From positions 1 through 59,590 of the forward strand of contig JAUCBJ010007891.1 in the NCBI GenBank assembly GCA_032718475.1: a DNA stretch of 59,590 nucleotides, in the 5' to 3' direction. The position numbers and the translations under genes were made by a program. How positions within the stretch are numbered: the first letter of the stretch is position 1; every line of letters starts with the position of its first letter. This document shows, in pieces, positions 20,224 to 31,335 of the stretch. The notes under the pieces are model-generated. The model did not search any database. It worked only from the letters and a program-made list of their open reading frames with translations, and was not told the origin of the DNA. Source of the DNA: Nemertoderma westbladi. Its lineage: Eukaryota > Xenacoelomorpha > Nemertodermatida > Nemertodermatidae.

Positions 20224-23215
20224 ACATATCCATTGGGTAAGAAAGTGGAGGAGAGCCAGCCCGTCTCTTAATTTTTTACTTTATATTACGCGATCAATTT
20301 TCACTCATCTCGTCATGAACCCAACATGTATTAATCCTTTTGTTAAATTTGTTGGCTATGCGTTTGCGGTTGTTTGGGCGGAGTGTGGTAGGCCTACACT
20401 TTTCACACTTAAATATTTTGGTTGTGAAATGTTACAGGGCATAGCGATCTGAGATATTTCCTTTATATTTTATTATGAGAGGAAGAAGAACATACAACGT
20501 TATTTACTATATATGTAACAAAATAATTGTTTTCGGGTTTAACTTGGAAGCCTCCCCAAATAGTTGATATACAATTATATTTAAAATTATTTCCATGGTC
20601 ATGGTTATTCACCCGTCTTTAGTTAGAAATTTGTTTGCATGAAAGACAGTTTAGTTTAGTTTAGTTTTTACTGATTGATTATCTCTTATCTGACTGGGGT
20701 AATAATAAAGGATAGGATAAATCCTGTGCAAAAGCAAAGTGTGACAGTAACAAATATTTCCCCGTCACCCTAGCATGTCTTAAGTATATGATATATCAAA
20801 GGGGGAAGATTGGATTCACTGCATAAATGCAGTTCACCAAACTTCCCCCGAATGCACACTGTAACTTCCCCCTTCCCCCAAATATCCACTGTTGAATTAA
20901 TTTGAAGCGATATAATAAGTACAAAATTGTGCGAGTTTTTAATTGTGTGGTCCATTTGTTATTTGATCTCTATTTATTGTTTAAAGTGCATTTAATATCA
21001 CACTGGTTTTTAGAATATTATACTATACAACCTTATGTTTTATTAATTTACCCAATCGAAGCCTCATAAGGGCCGGTTATTTGTACGCATATCCCCTAAT
21101 GCGCTCAGTAAGGTTCAAACAACATATTAATATGAAAATAAAGTATCTGCAAAGAAAAGAACCCAATACTATATAATTTGACCTTATTAAAAAATTTGCA
21201 CTTTTGCACACTTATTTGTACAAATGCACTTTAGCAGATCGTAATGGTGGCTCTTATTTAACAAACTTATGTTTATCCTCTACCGATCTACGATGGTGTA
21301 TGATCAAGTGTCAGTCGCTAAAAGTGTCAAAAATCCAATTTAATAAATCTGGATTTGCGATTTTAGACCATATTCATGGACATTTTAAGTCACTTTATAG
21401 ACATAAAAAGTTAAACAAATGTTACGATTATAGTTAGAAATCATTCCAAACTACATTTTAATCCAAAAAATAACATTCTACGATGAATAGAAAATAATAG
21501 TGTTTGAAATATCGAAAAAATGTTCACTATTTAAGTGCATTTTGCACTAAGTGCACATAAGTCTTTTCCCAAGTTTTATCCAATTTCACACACTACGATC
21601 TATTCTCTATCCAATGAAAAAAGTTTCAGATTAAACGGCCCTGTAGAACCGAAGTTATTTATGTTTAAAAATAGTCACTCGAAAATTTCAAATTCACTTG
21701 GTCACATAGTCTAGTGGTTATCAATCACGTTAATGAAACCTAAGTTCGCGGGTTCGAAATCCAATATTGACCTGACCATTCTTAATTTTTTTGCAAAAAA
21801 ATTATTTTAATTTTTTCACTAAAATCGCTCTAACTTCGGTTCTGGTGGTCCAAATTCAATAAAATTGGTATATTCTTTGCCGTAATTTTTTTCTTAATCT
21901 TTTGAGAAGGGGTTATTTTTGGCCCCAAAAAAATTAAAAAAAAGGGCCAAAATAACGCGATATTTTTCGACCCTTAAAATTCGTAATTTTAATTATATAT
22001 GTTAAGATAAAAGATAGCGGAGTTAATTTGATACTTTTTACAGGTACTTTTGGCGCAATACGCTAAATTATAATGGAATAGCGATTTGTTAAAAAAAAAT
22101 TTTTTCGTCCCTTTTTATAAATATTATATTTCACACGATCGCCTGCCGCTCCAGTTTTATAATACCTCCGGCGCTGTGATTAACGCTGTTAGATAGATAA
22201 TTTAACGCACTATAAGTCTGTGTAAACAAATCTCCCGTAAATTAAGTAGTTTTCGAGCTAGACGATTTCCCGCGAAGCAAGTTTGAAGCGCGAAATTATA
22301 ATTTTGGCCCTCATTTTTTTAATATCATCCTTGGAGCAAAACCGATAGCATATTTGAATTCCCCGTATAGATATTGATTGTATAGAATGTACCTTAACCA
22401 ACTAAAGTTAAAAATAAAAAATTATTCGATAAAAACTACTTTACAAATTCTGGCCCTTTTGGCCCCTATTGCCGACATATTTTTTGTACCCCCATTCGAT
22501 AGGAACGTAGCCCCAATGGTCTTCTACGAGTTTCATAAAAGAATTAGTGGATTCCTACTCGCGTTGTCGAATTAAACTTTTCGGAAATAAGTTTTCCAAA
22601 AAAGACAGACAAAAACGTACAAATTTACAGCCCCTTTTTCCACCCGAAATTTTAATAAATATCTTACCCCCATTCGATACGAAGGTAGTACCACTCTTCC
22701 CCTTTCCAACCGCGTTACTTTTGTCCCCGTACGATTAATATTAGCCGAGTTATAGCGGATCCCGCAAAGTCATTTTGTCCGTTTTTTCAACTTTGACGGA
22801 CATTTTCGGAAAAAAGGCGTGGTAATCTTTTTTGAAAAAAAAAACGAATTCACTAATTAATCCCTTCTATCGTATCCCGGCGTCGGCTAAGCAATAACCT
22901 AGGGTTTTTTCGAGCCACTGTAGAGCGCCTTTCAAAAATTTTTTAAAATTGTCGAAAAAATGACGGTTTTTTGTCCGCCGTGTCCGTCGAAGGGTTAGAT
23001 TTCATAATGTTAGTGTTGCTAATATCTTAGAATTCCGAGCCGCTCCCCTGGTGAGAAAATAAAAAAAATTGGTCAGTTCCTTCATCGAAAAGTCCCCCAG
23101 AATCCCAAGTTAACCTATATAGTTAGCGAGGGCCTGCGGCTTTAGGAGCGGCCGCGGTATTCACCTCCCTCATAGCGGCCGCGGCGGTGTTGCGTCAAAT
23201 GGAGAAATATTTATC
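20224..23215. other. 3-kb non-coding block inside the LINE
   Basis: It has no convincing reading frame. It holds a GC-rich patch near its right end with two GCGGCCGCGG words (23148-23184). A pair of related blocks near 22490 and 22670 share CCCCATTCGATA and an AGTTTCATA/GAAGGTAG context. A tRNA-like segment lies at 21700. It may be one large insertion in the LINE or several unrelated ones. The terminal structures are not clear. Confidence 0.45.
21700..21772 (+). other. tRNA-like sequence (decayed tRNA gene or SINE head)
   Basis: This is a 73-nt stretch with a perfect A-box (TAGTCTAGTGG at 21707-21717), a B-box-like GGTTCGAAATCC at 21751-21762, and five terminal acceptor pairs (GGTCA with TGACC). 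The T-stem keeps only about three pairs and the lower acceptor pairs are broken, so I do not call it a functional tRNA. It resembles Val/Glu-type tRNAs in the D arm. It could be the promoter head of a SINE, since non-coding AT-rich sequence continues downstream. Confidence 0.45.
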
Positions 23216-23470
23216 CCACCTAGGCACCCCTAACTCCAGATGACTTTTCTGAATCTGGACTACTTAATAGTAGAGTTAAGCAGCTACGCCTTAACCATGT
23301 GCATAAAGTGTATAATGGTAAATGTCCCAATTACCTAAAACAAAATTTCAACAAAGTTGTACCGAATTGTAAATCCTTTGAATCTGATACTTTCTTTTTT
23401 AACGGTATTAAAAATTGGAACGCTCTGCCTAATGAAATTAAAAACCTAAATAATCAACATTCTTAAATCT
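23216..23470 (+). pseudogene. C-terminal segment of the L2/CR1-like LINE protein
   Basis: The translation VKQLRLNHVHKVYNG, then NYLKQNF and FFFNGIKNWNALPNEIKN, is the standard end of L2/CR1-type RT proteins (R-V-x-Q-L-x-L-N-H ... WN-x-LP-x-x-I). It follows logically from the RT that breaks off at 20223. It ends at a stop near 23465 and runs into the 3' untranslated region. Confidence 0.7.
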
Positions 23471-23656
23471 GCAGTTAAATCTCACCACCGTGTGCAATGT
23501 AAAAATAGGTACAATAGTCCTACAGTAAGTTATTAGTTTATCAATTATTTACTATTTATACTGTAATTACGTTTTATAATAAATTGTTCTGTACATTACA
23601 TCTTTATCGTTGAGTCGGACATTGTCACGCTCTCGGTAAAGTTGTACATGTACATT

Positions 23657-25065
23657 AGGGAGGTGCGTTTTTTACTTTTTATCGATTTCATTGTTCTACC
23701 GGTGCACAAAAGTTGCCAAATGGTAAAAAAAAAGTAAAATTTCTTTAAATTTCGTCTATATCTTCACGGATCCCAAGAGGGTTGAAAATTTGTGCCATCG
23801 CGATGCACCATAATGAAATGTATAACAATATAACACATTGATGAAAGATCAGTGACTCAAAAAAGAACTTCCTGCATGCATCAAATGTCATCAAATGGGT
23901 CCAAACTTAGTTAGATACCAAAATTTTAATTTTTGGATCAAGGGAAGTTGTGCCACAGGCACATGACCAGAACCTACTCTTTGGCGCAAGTGATGATTAT
24001 TCTCAATTTTGGTGATGGACAACTTTTAGTTCTCCTACGGCATTAATGTTATGCTCATTTGAACCGCAATGACCGATTTAGTGGGGGTAGACACCATCAA
24101 AACAAGCATAGAGCGAATAGTTCTTGAGATATTGCAGAAAATGTTAAGTACGGCACAAGTCAAATACCGCCTTGATGATTTATAGACAAATACACAAAAA
24201 CGTTACTTCTAATTATCTTAAGGCATCAAAAATATACACATCACTGCAACAAATTGATTTAGTGTATACAGACACCTTCAAAATTAAAGAGTAGTGATTA
24301 ATTCACTATAGTTTTTGTACAAAATGTGTGGAATGGGTCAACTCAATATCAAGTATTAATTGGTGGACATACAGTAGTCTTGACATTTTGTAAATTAACT
24401 CAATAACTAATGAATGACTCTACTTTTATTTTGAAGGTGTCTTCACCCACTATATCGATCATTTCTGTGATGTGTCTATTCTTGATTCCTTGAGATAATT
24501 CAAAATATCATTTTTAGTGTATTTGTCCATATCACATTAAGGCGGTAATGTAGACTTGTGCCGGGTTCACATTTTCTGCGATATCTCAAGAACTATTTGC
24601 TCTACGTTTGTTTTGAAGGTGTCTACCCCCACTAAATCGGCCATTGCGGTTCTAATGAGCATAATTTGAATGCAGTAGGAGAACTCAAAGTTGGCCATCG
24701 GAAAAATTGAGAATAATCATCACTTGCGCCAAATGGTAGGTTCTGGCCATGTGAGTGTGGCACTAGTTCCCATGACCCAAAAATTAAAATTTTGGCATCT
24801 AACTAAGTTTGGACCCATTTGATGACATTTGATGCATTCAGGAAGTTCTTTTTTGAGTCATTGATCTTTCATCAATGTGTTATATTGTTATACATTTCAT
24901 TATGGTGGATCGCGATGGCACAAAATTTCAACCCTCTTGGGATCCGTGAAGATATAAACGAAATTTAAAGAAATTTTTTTGCCTTATTTTTATACCATTT
25001 GGCAACTTTTGTGCACCGGTAGAACAATGAAATCGAAAAAAAGTAAAAAACGCACCGCCCTAATA
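23657..25065. mobile_element. Foldback element with ~680-bp inverted arms
   Basis: The left arm starts ATTAGGGAGGTGCGTTTTTT at 23655 and the right arm, reverse-complemented, starts ATTAGGGCGGTGCGTTTTTT at 25068. The arms run inward past CTACCGGTGCACAAAAGTTG, a GATCCCAAGAGGGTTGAAAA block, and GACACCTTCAAAAT, to a loop of roughly 50 bp around 24335-24385. Inside each arm, GATTTAGTG-x-x-GACACC occurs twice about 186 bp apart. There is no coding potential. The arms differ at scattered positions, so the copy is not recent. The target-site duplication is unclear (TA or AT is possible), so the superfamily stays open. Confidence 0.8.
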
Positions 25066-25287
25066 TACATAGTGTAATTACGTTATATATTGGTTTTAGG
25101 TTAGTGTAGTGTAATATTGTATTTGTAACCAAGTAACATAAAAGACCCCCTTGGAAATAAGCTGCAAAGCTTTAGGGGTAATCCTATATGTTATGTTGGA
25201 CAATACCTTTATACCGGTACATTGTTTGGTGTATTTGTTATTGTTTTTACATATTGTATAAATAAATAAATCTATCTATCTAATCTA
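25066..25287 (+). other. 3' UTR of the L2/CR1-like LINE with conserved-looking hairpin
   Basis: CCCCCTTGGAAATAAGCTGC, then AAAGCTTTAGGGG at about 25145-25180, can pair CCCC with GGGG and AAGCT with AGCTT. Such a 3' hairpin is common at the ends of L2/CR1-type elements and is thought to be recognised by their RT. It is followed by a short TAAATAAATAAATC tail, where the element ends. Confidence 0.5.
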
Positions 25288-26254
25288 TAGTGTCAAGCTT
25301 AGGGGAACCAATAAGACACCTCCAATGTTATATAGTGTCTGGTTGGAAATGTGTGCATTGTACTTGACACAATTAACCCGGCGTAGCATTCTTGTGAATG
25401 TGCCGTCCATCTGGAACTACTGCTGCTCTAAATAATCGAACCTTAAGTTTCCAATTAATTATCTTTGACTTCCAAATCCTGGAAAGCCTATTCAAGGCTG
25501 CCCATGCCTTTCCCTTACGTATTCGGAGGTCCTCACCTGACTTCCGGATCCAGGATCCCAGGTAAAAGAAATCGTCCACATGCTCAAGCATACCATCCTT
25601 TGAGCTTATGCTCATCCGATCAGAGACTTGCTGAGGACTTTCAAAGTTAACTGTCAAAATTTTGGTCTTTTTGGAGTTAATAAAACGACCAATACTAGAA
25701 GCAGCATGTTCTAATGAGCTGAGGAGCCCTTGGGCTCCCTCTAGTGATTCTAAGAGTACTCCTAAGTCATCAGCAAAGTCTAGATCAGTTAGGGTCTGTT
25801 CAGGGACCTAGATGCAGCCTTAACTTCATTCTTGGCCGCTGTAGTCTGTTTGAGTCGGGACTGTTTCTGCGCCTTGTAGAGGTCATTTCGGCACTTCTGA
25901 ATTTTGTTTGTCAGTCCATGGGGCCCTTTTCCTGTTTCGAGGGTATACAGGAACTGTTTCTACAGCTGCTAATTTAACTGCTTCTGTAAAGGCAGTATAG
26001 CCCTCACAGTGATCTGCCGCCTCAGAGGCAAGAACCTCATACCTGTTGCTCAACTGTAGTGTGAAGCTGGATCTCACACTTGGCTGTTGCAACAGAGAGG
26101 ACCTGAGTCATGCCGCGGCAAGGCAGATTTCGTTGTTCTGCTAGCACGCAGACTAAGTCTTACCTTGGCCACAATAAGGCGGTGATCACTGGAGAAGGGT
26201 CGAAGTGTAAATGCATTACAGTCTTGTATAGAGCTCCTGTATTTCCTACGAAAC
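25288..26254 (-). mobile_element. F1 LINE interrupted by a younger F1 LINE (left part)
   Basis: It matches F1 from the C-terminal RT region (25288) up to codons of the FADD region. An internal deletion near 25795 then joins directly to the endonuclease-RT linker, and the sequence continues into the endonuclease up to CTACGAAAC at 26246-26254. The continuation (29581-29660) lies on the far side of the inserted copy. Its own 3' end is missing; it abuts the tail of the L2-like LINE at 25287. Frames are broken throughout. Confidence 0.85.
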
Positions 26255-29200
26255 TACTACTACTAGGATCGGCATGCTGCATTGCAGCTGCATTTTTAAG
26301 AATGCTGTGCCGGCTTGTCAACAAAATTGCGCCGCCACAACTCCCTATCACCCATGACATTTGCTAGATCATCCGCATCTTTAAGGCCAGTGTCCTTTAA
26401 GATGCGTCTCAAGAAAGTCATGGGCTGTCCACCATGCTTATTCACTCCATGAAGCTGCCAAAGTACAAGATTATGCACTGGCTGGTCCTCACGGCGAAAG
26501 CAATGTCCTGCAAAGCGGAGGCGATTTTGTTCTAGTGTCAAGCTTGGGGGAACCAATGAGACACCTCCAATGTTATATAGTGTCTGGTTGGAGATGTGTG
26601 CATTGAACTTGACACAATGTACCCGGCGTAGCATTCTTGTGAATGTGCCATCCAGAGATTTGGTGTCCTCAGCAGTTAGAGCCCAGCATGGACTCCCGTA
26701 GAGGAGTACTGGAACTACTGCTGCTCTAAATAATCGGACCTTAAGTTTCCGATTAATTCTAGGTGACTTCCAAATCCTGGAAAGCCTATTCAAGGCTGCC
26801 CATGCCTTTCCCTTACGTATTCGAAGGTCCTCACCTGACTTCCGGATCCATGATCCCAGGTAACAGAAGTCGTCCACATGCTCAAGCTTACCATCCTTTG
26901 AGCTTATGCTCATCCGATCAGAGACTTGCTGAGGACTTTCAAAGTTAACTGTCAGAATTTTGGTCTTTCTGGAGTTAATAAAAAGACCAACACTAGAAGC
27001 AGCATGTTCTAATGAGCTGAGGAGCCGCTGGGCTCCCTCTAATGATTCTGAGAGTACTCCTAAGTCATCAGCAAAGTCTAGATCAGTTAGGTACTTGGCA
27101 GGATTTCCTCGATTTCTGGAGCCAGTAGGTGGAGTTATCATCACCCCATCATCATTATGATGATCTAAGGACATGCGTAGAACATAGTCAACCACAATAA
27201 TGAACAAGAATGGTGCAAGTGTGTCTCCTTGGAGGACGCCCCATAACACTTCAAATGGTTCTGTGTCACCGTCAACAGTAGACACAAATGTTGTCGAACC
27301 ATCGTATACTGATCTGATTGCTGCAATAATTTCATCAGGAATCCCATATAATGAAAGTATGCTGAACATACGTGAGCGAGAGACTGAATCAAAGGCCTTG
27401 AAGAAGTCAACAAAGATAACAGCCAGATGCCTGTCTTTCTTTTTTGATAACTCTTCAATTATCCTTCTAAGTGCCAAAATGGGCTCCATGGTCCCACGAC
27501 CTTTACGGAACCCATTCTGATTTCCACGTAGCAGTCTCTCAATGGGATCCCTGATGCGATTTAATAGAATTCTATTGTATAGTTTTGCAGCAATCGAGAT
27601 CAATGAGATTCCCCGAAAAGAACCATAGAGTGTTAGGTTGCCCTTCTTGGGAACTGGCACCAACTTATTTGTTTTCATTTCTTGTGGGACTCTTGTTGTA
27701 CGGTACATGTCTACTATGATGGGATAGATGAGCTTTAAACACTCAGGTATTTTAAAGACCTCAGGGGGAACACCATCTACTCCACTGGCACGATTGGTCT
27801 TAATGCTCTTTGCAGCAGCCTTCACTTCTGCAAAGGAGATATCGCCAATGGGAATATCTGGGAGTACAGACTCAGACACTTTTACTTCTATAAAGTTATC
27901 AGGCAATACCCTGTCATTATTGAGGAGCTTTTCAAAGTGGGCTTTCCAACCATTGAGGCGATCGGCTGGTGATTCAGCCTTAACCTTGGTGGTTGGTTGG
28001 CTTTTCCGCCCAGTAAGCAGATTGATCGATTTCCATGCCTGGGATGATTGCCTGCTGTCGTCAGCATCATTGATGGCATCAACCTGTTGGTTTATTAGCT
28101 CCTGTAGATTAACAGAGTACTGCCTGTTCAGGGACCTAGAGGCAGCTTTAACTGCATTCTTGGCCGCTATAGTCTGTTTGAGTCGGGACTCTTTCTGCGC
28201 CTTATGAAGGTCATTTCGGCACTTCTGAATTTTGTTGTCAGTCCAGGGGGCCCTTTTCCTGTTTCAAGGGTATACAGGAACTGTTTCTGCAGCTGCTAAC
28301 TTAACTGCTTCTGTAAAGGCAGTATAGCCCTCACAGTGATCTGCCGCCTCAGAGGCAAGAGCCTCATACCTGTTGCTCAGCTGTAGTGTGAAGCTGGATC
28401 TCACACTTGGCTGTTGCAACAGAGAGGACCAGTCATGCCGTGGCAAGGCAGATTTCGTTGTTCTGCTAGCACGCAGACTAAGTCTTACCTTGGCCACAAT
28501 AAGGCGGTGATCACTGGAGAAGGGTCGAAGTGTAAATGCATTACAGTCTTGTATAGAGCTCCTGTATTTCCTACGAAACAGAATATGGTCTATCTGGGAC
28601 TTGTGACCACTGGGTCCACTATGAGTCCATAGCTTTCCAGTTCGCTTCTTGAACTGGGTTCCAGCCGAAAACAATCCATTTCCAGAGATAAAATCCTGAA
28701 GATGGACAGAATTTCGGTTAACAATATTGCTATAGACCCAGGGCGATGTAGGTGATTGATGCAGACTTGCATTAAAGTCTCCCAGGAATGTTAAGAATGC
28801 ATGCTGATCCACTCCATCAGTTGCTGCTTGTAGATTGTGGTAGAAATTTTACACCTCCTCTACAGGGGCAACACTAGTTGGAGAGTAGCACACAATCAGA
28901 ACCACCTTAGGAAACTTGTTAGCCAGTCTTCCAGAACATGAGAAGTGGCAACGGATGATGCGGTTAGAGATTTGGTCTATTTTGTCCAATGCTGCATGTG
29001 CAGTTGGATTCATCAATAGACCAATTCCACCATTGCCACTATCATCAGCTGACGCGAGGGCGAGTCGCCAACCGCCCCCATGTCCTTAATCAGAACCTCA
29101 TCAGTCTGTCCAGTCTGCATTCCGTGCTCTTGAACACCCACTGCGCTAAGAGAAAGCTTATCTGCCAAGGCAGTCAGCTCACCTTGTCGCATTGGGGACC

Positions 29201-29580
29201 CGAGTGTTAGGGTGTTTACTGAGGCTAGTCTAGTGACTTGCCTCAGATTCACCAATGGCTTTGTTGGTCGGGGTGGAACATGAGAGTAGCCTCCAACTCC
29301 AGAATCCCTCTCCCCATCACAATTTGGCCTCCCTGGTGACCCAGGGTTTGGGCCAGAAAGGTCATCAGGAAAGGGACTCAAAGAATTGTTGGCTGCTCTC
29401 TCTCCAGTAGGGGGTGAGACAGGCAGCCGGTCAGGAGTTAACTGACGCCTGTGAGGCCGATTGTGTCCGGTAATTCCACTGGCCTCTAGTGGCCGGACCT
29501 CCGCATTGCTAATGTAATCCATAGTGGGGGTTGGGGGTGCTTTTTTGCCGAGTCAGCTCTCGGGGCAAACAGAATACGTT
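26255..29580 (-). mobile_element. Near-complete F1 LINE (APE-type endonuclease plus RT) with 9-bp TSD
   Basis: Minus-strand element of 3,326 bp flanked by CTACGAAAC at 26246-26254 and 29581-29589. Its 3' end is a (TAG)n tail. Reading 5' to 3': a Pro/Ser-rich leader from ATG 29522, the endonuclease (LGSPMRQGEL, GVQEHG, GGIGLLMNP, FLGDFNA, DHILFRRK, SSDHRLIV), a basic linker, the RT (26296-27906 and upstream) with RASGVDGVPPEVF, NQNGFRKGRGT, FVDFFKAFDS, GVLQGDTLAPF and DFADDLG, then a C-terminal FAGHCFRRED ... GGQPMTFLRRI domain. The frame is broken by a shift near 29015, a stop at 28849-28851 and a CGA-to-TGA change near 28266, so it is inactive. The copy at 1-930 carries more 5' sequence, so this one may be slightly 5' truncated. 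The clade (RTE/I-like) is uncertain. Confidence 0.9.
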
Positions 29581-29660
29581 CTACGAAACAGAATATGGTC
29601 TATCTGGGACTTGTGACCACTGGGTCCACTATGAGTCCATAGCTTTCCAGTTCGCTTCTG
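29581..29660 (-). mobile_element. F1 LINE interrupted by a younger F1 LINE (right part)
   Basis: It matches the F1 endonuclease region (compare 28573-28650) and directly continues the fragment that ends at 26254. The shared CTACGAAAC is the target-site duplication of the inserted copy. Confidence 0.85.
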
Positions 29661-30585
29661 GTGTGTCTATTTCCGTGGAAACGTCTATCTTTAGTAAGTC
29701 TCGTTGGTTTGGTCACTTCCAAATTATTACTCGGGTATTATTCAGGTTTGTCACACAGTAATAAATCTATCTAAAGATCAGTAGAGCAGTAGTCTGAATA
29801 AAAGAAAGAAATAGCAATTTAATGATATTTAAATTTTCCTCCATAACAAAGATAAGTGATAACGGTAAGAGGTGTACAGCACAGCGCACTTGTACGATGT
29901 GTAGCGGTGAATGTTAAAAATTAGAATTTTTTTTTTAAATTGTGAGCCCTTTTGAAATTTTGATAGTGTTAGAAACATGCCTGTAGTTCAAAAACTATTG
30001 ACCGTGGTGAGAAATAGTTTATGTACTAGAATCGCCATAAAATTATACACAAAAGCAGCATATAAAATAATTTTTGAAAATTTTTTATATGTTCGTGTCC
30101 CTACCCCCTTAAGTGATGGTTGATGGGTGAAGTAAAAAGAACAATCACCACTTTATTTATAGAAAATACAAGCATTACTAAATTGCGGGCACAATTTGCA
30201 GGATCAAATGCAAGCATTTCTTAAGGGGGAGGGTGGTAGTCTTTTTTTCGACAATTTTAAGTGCTTTCCGATATAAAACTTTTTGGTGATTCGAATCTGA
30301 AATCAGTTTTTCGATAAGTTGACGGATTTCGGATTCGGAATCACCATTAAATTTTACATCATAAAACACATATAGAATGCAACTGCAATGCAGCACGCCG
30401 ATAGTAGTAATAGTAGCAAATTAGTTGTAATTATAATTTAGCAATTAATTGTCATGTTGAACTAAGTCATCGGTTCTTATTTGATCAGCATAAATTTATA
30501 ATTATGATTTAAATTAGTTTTTTGTTTTCTATTGTCTTTGCTGGCTTATTTTAAATAGCATAATATTATATATAATAATCAACAG
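29661..30585. other. Non-coding intron-side sequence
   Basis: No gene is recognised. It is presumably the intron upstream of the first visible EGF exon. A CCCTACCCCCTTAA motif near 30098-30112 is the inverse of the one at 2536. Otherwise it is AT-rich. Confidence 0.5.
30370..30418 (+). mobile_element. Solo 3' tail of an F1 LINE, opposite orientation
   Basis: GAATGCAACTGCAATGCAGC, then ACGCCGATAGTAGTAATAGTAG, is the last ~30 bp of F1 followed by its (TAG)n tail, here on the plus strand. It is an extreme 5' truncation, with nothing else of the element present. Confidence 0.7.
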
Positions 30586-30726
30586 ATGTAGATGAGTGCG
30601 CTAATGGTACTCACGGATGCATTGAAAGTGCCAATTCAACTGGAAGTTGTACAAACATTGTGGGAAGCTATCAATGTGAATGTAAAGCTGGATTCATACC
30701 AACTGCCAATCCACAGATATGCCAAG
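30586..30726 (+). CDS. Host gene exon: calcium-binding EGF-like domain
   Basis: A 141-bp internal exon, AG acceptor at 30584-30585 and GT donor at 30727-30728, phase 1 at both ends. It encodes one complete EGF module: DVDEC, then Cys residues in the order C-x-C of a six-Cys domain with [14 protein letters not shown], the hallmark of calcium-binding EGF domains (D-x-D/N-E-C at the start and an Asn/Tyr-bearing G-S-Y/F segment). Such modules build extracellular or cell-surface proteins. Phase 1-1 symmetry lets EGF exons shuffle. The next visible exon of the same type is at 46650, so the following intron is about 15.9 kb and full of transposons. Upstream exons, including the signal peptide, lie outside the window or were not recognised. 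Confidence 0.85.
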
Positions 30727-30945
30727 GTAATAAATGAATTTAAATTAGCATTATTACACATTAGATGTATGTATTGTAAAATAGCCTCCCTCCTCTCTTT
30801 TCTAACAGCCTCCTCTTCTCTCTTTTCTTCTTCCATGTCCACCTCCTTCTTCTCCCATCGCAGCTATGGTGTATCCACTTCTCTGTCCACTAGATTTCTG
30901 TTATTATAGTATACCGACTCTCCCTTCCAACTCAATCCGTCTCGA

Positions 30946-31012
30946 GAGCCTTTTAGGTTGCTCTAGAGGGTCCTCGACCCTCGAAGACCCTCTAGAGAAA
31001 CCTAAAAGGCTC
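30946..31012. repeat. Long near-perfect hairpin
   Basis: The left arm GAGCCTTTTAGGTT, then CTCTAGAGGGTC, pairs with GACCCTCTAGAG and AACCTAAAAGGCTC across a 13-nt loop. Only one position in the stem is mismatched. The sequence lies inside the first large intron. It may be a miniature foldback or the end of a decayed element. Confidence 0.75.
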
Positions 31013-31335
31013 TTTTGTGATTCAGAGGTGCTCCTAGCAGTAGAAATGCCATCGGCTCCTTGCCGATGACCACCGTCATGAACAGGTTCACTAACCCAAT
31101 CATTATCCAGTCCTCCTGCAAGATAATCCTCTTCTGGTATAACTTGATTGTCCCATTTCTGAATTGATACAACTCCTCTCTCCCCGGCCTCGCGCCCCAC
31201 TTGAGTGACTCCTGAGTTAGTGACTCCCACTCCGTATTCCTCCTCGAACTTCGTACTTCCTTGTCTTATTCTCCGGTTCCCTCCTGATGAAGTCAGTGCC
31301 TTTCGCTCTTTTCTGACTTTCTCTTCTTAACTCGG

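Larger units (their letters stand above)
17130..25287 (+). mobile_element. Composite locus of a plus-strand L2/CR1-like LINE with three insertions
   Basis: Four plus-strand pieces belong to one LINE in order: PHD finger and endonuclease start (17181-17620), rest of endonuclease and RT (18612-20223), C-terminal segment (23216-23470 plus 3' UTR to 23656), and 3' UTR end (25066-25287). They are separated by a minus-strand LINE (17621-18611), a 3-kb non-coding block (20224-23215) and a foldback element (23657-25065). Protein similarity resumes at the expected place after each break. The 3' end finishes in a short AATAAATAAATC-type tail at about 25258-25275. Confidence 0.65.

Noticed and set aside
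21700-21772. Functional tRNA gene
   Set aside because: T-stem and lower acceptor stem are mispaired, and no convincing anticodon arm can be drawn.
20224-23215. LTRs or a second gene within the 3-kb block
   Set aside because: No pair of direct repeats or long reading frame could be found by eye.
30904-31230. 108-codon minus-strand frame in intron 1
   Set aside because: It spans the hairpin and has no recognisable domain or second copy in the window. Too weak to call a gene.
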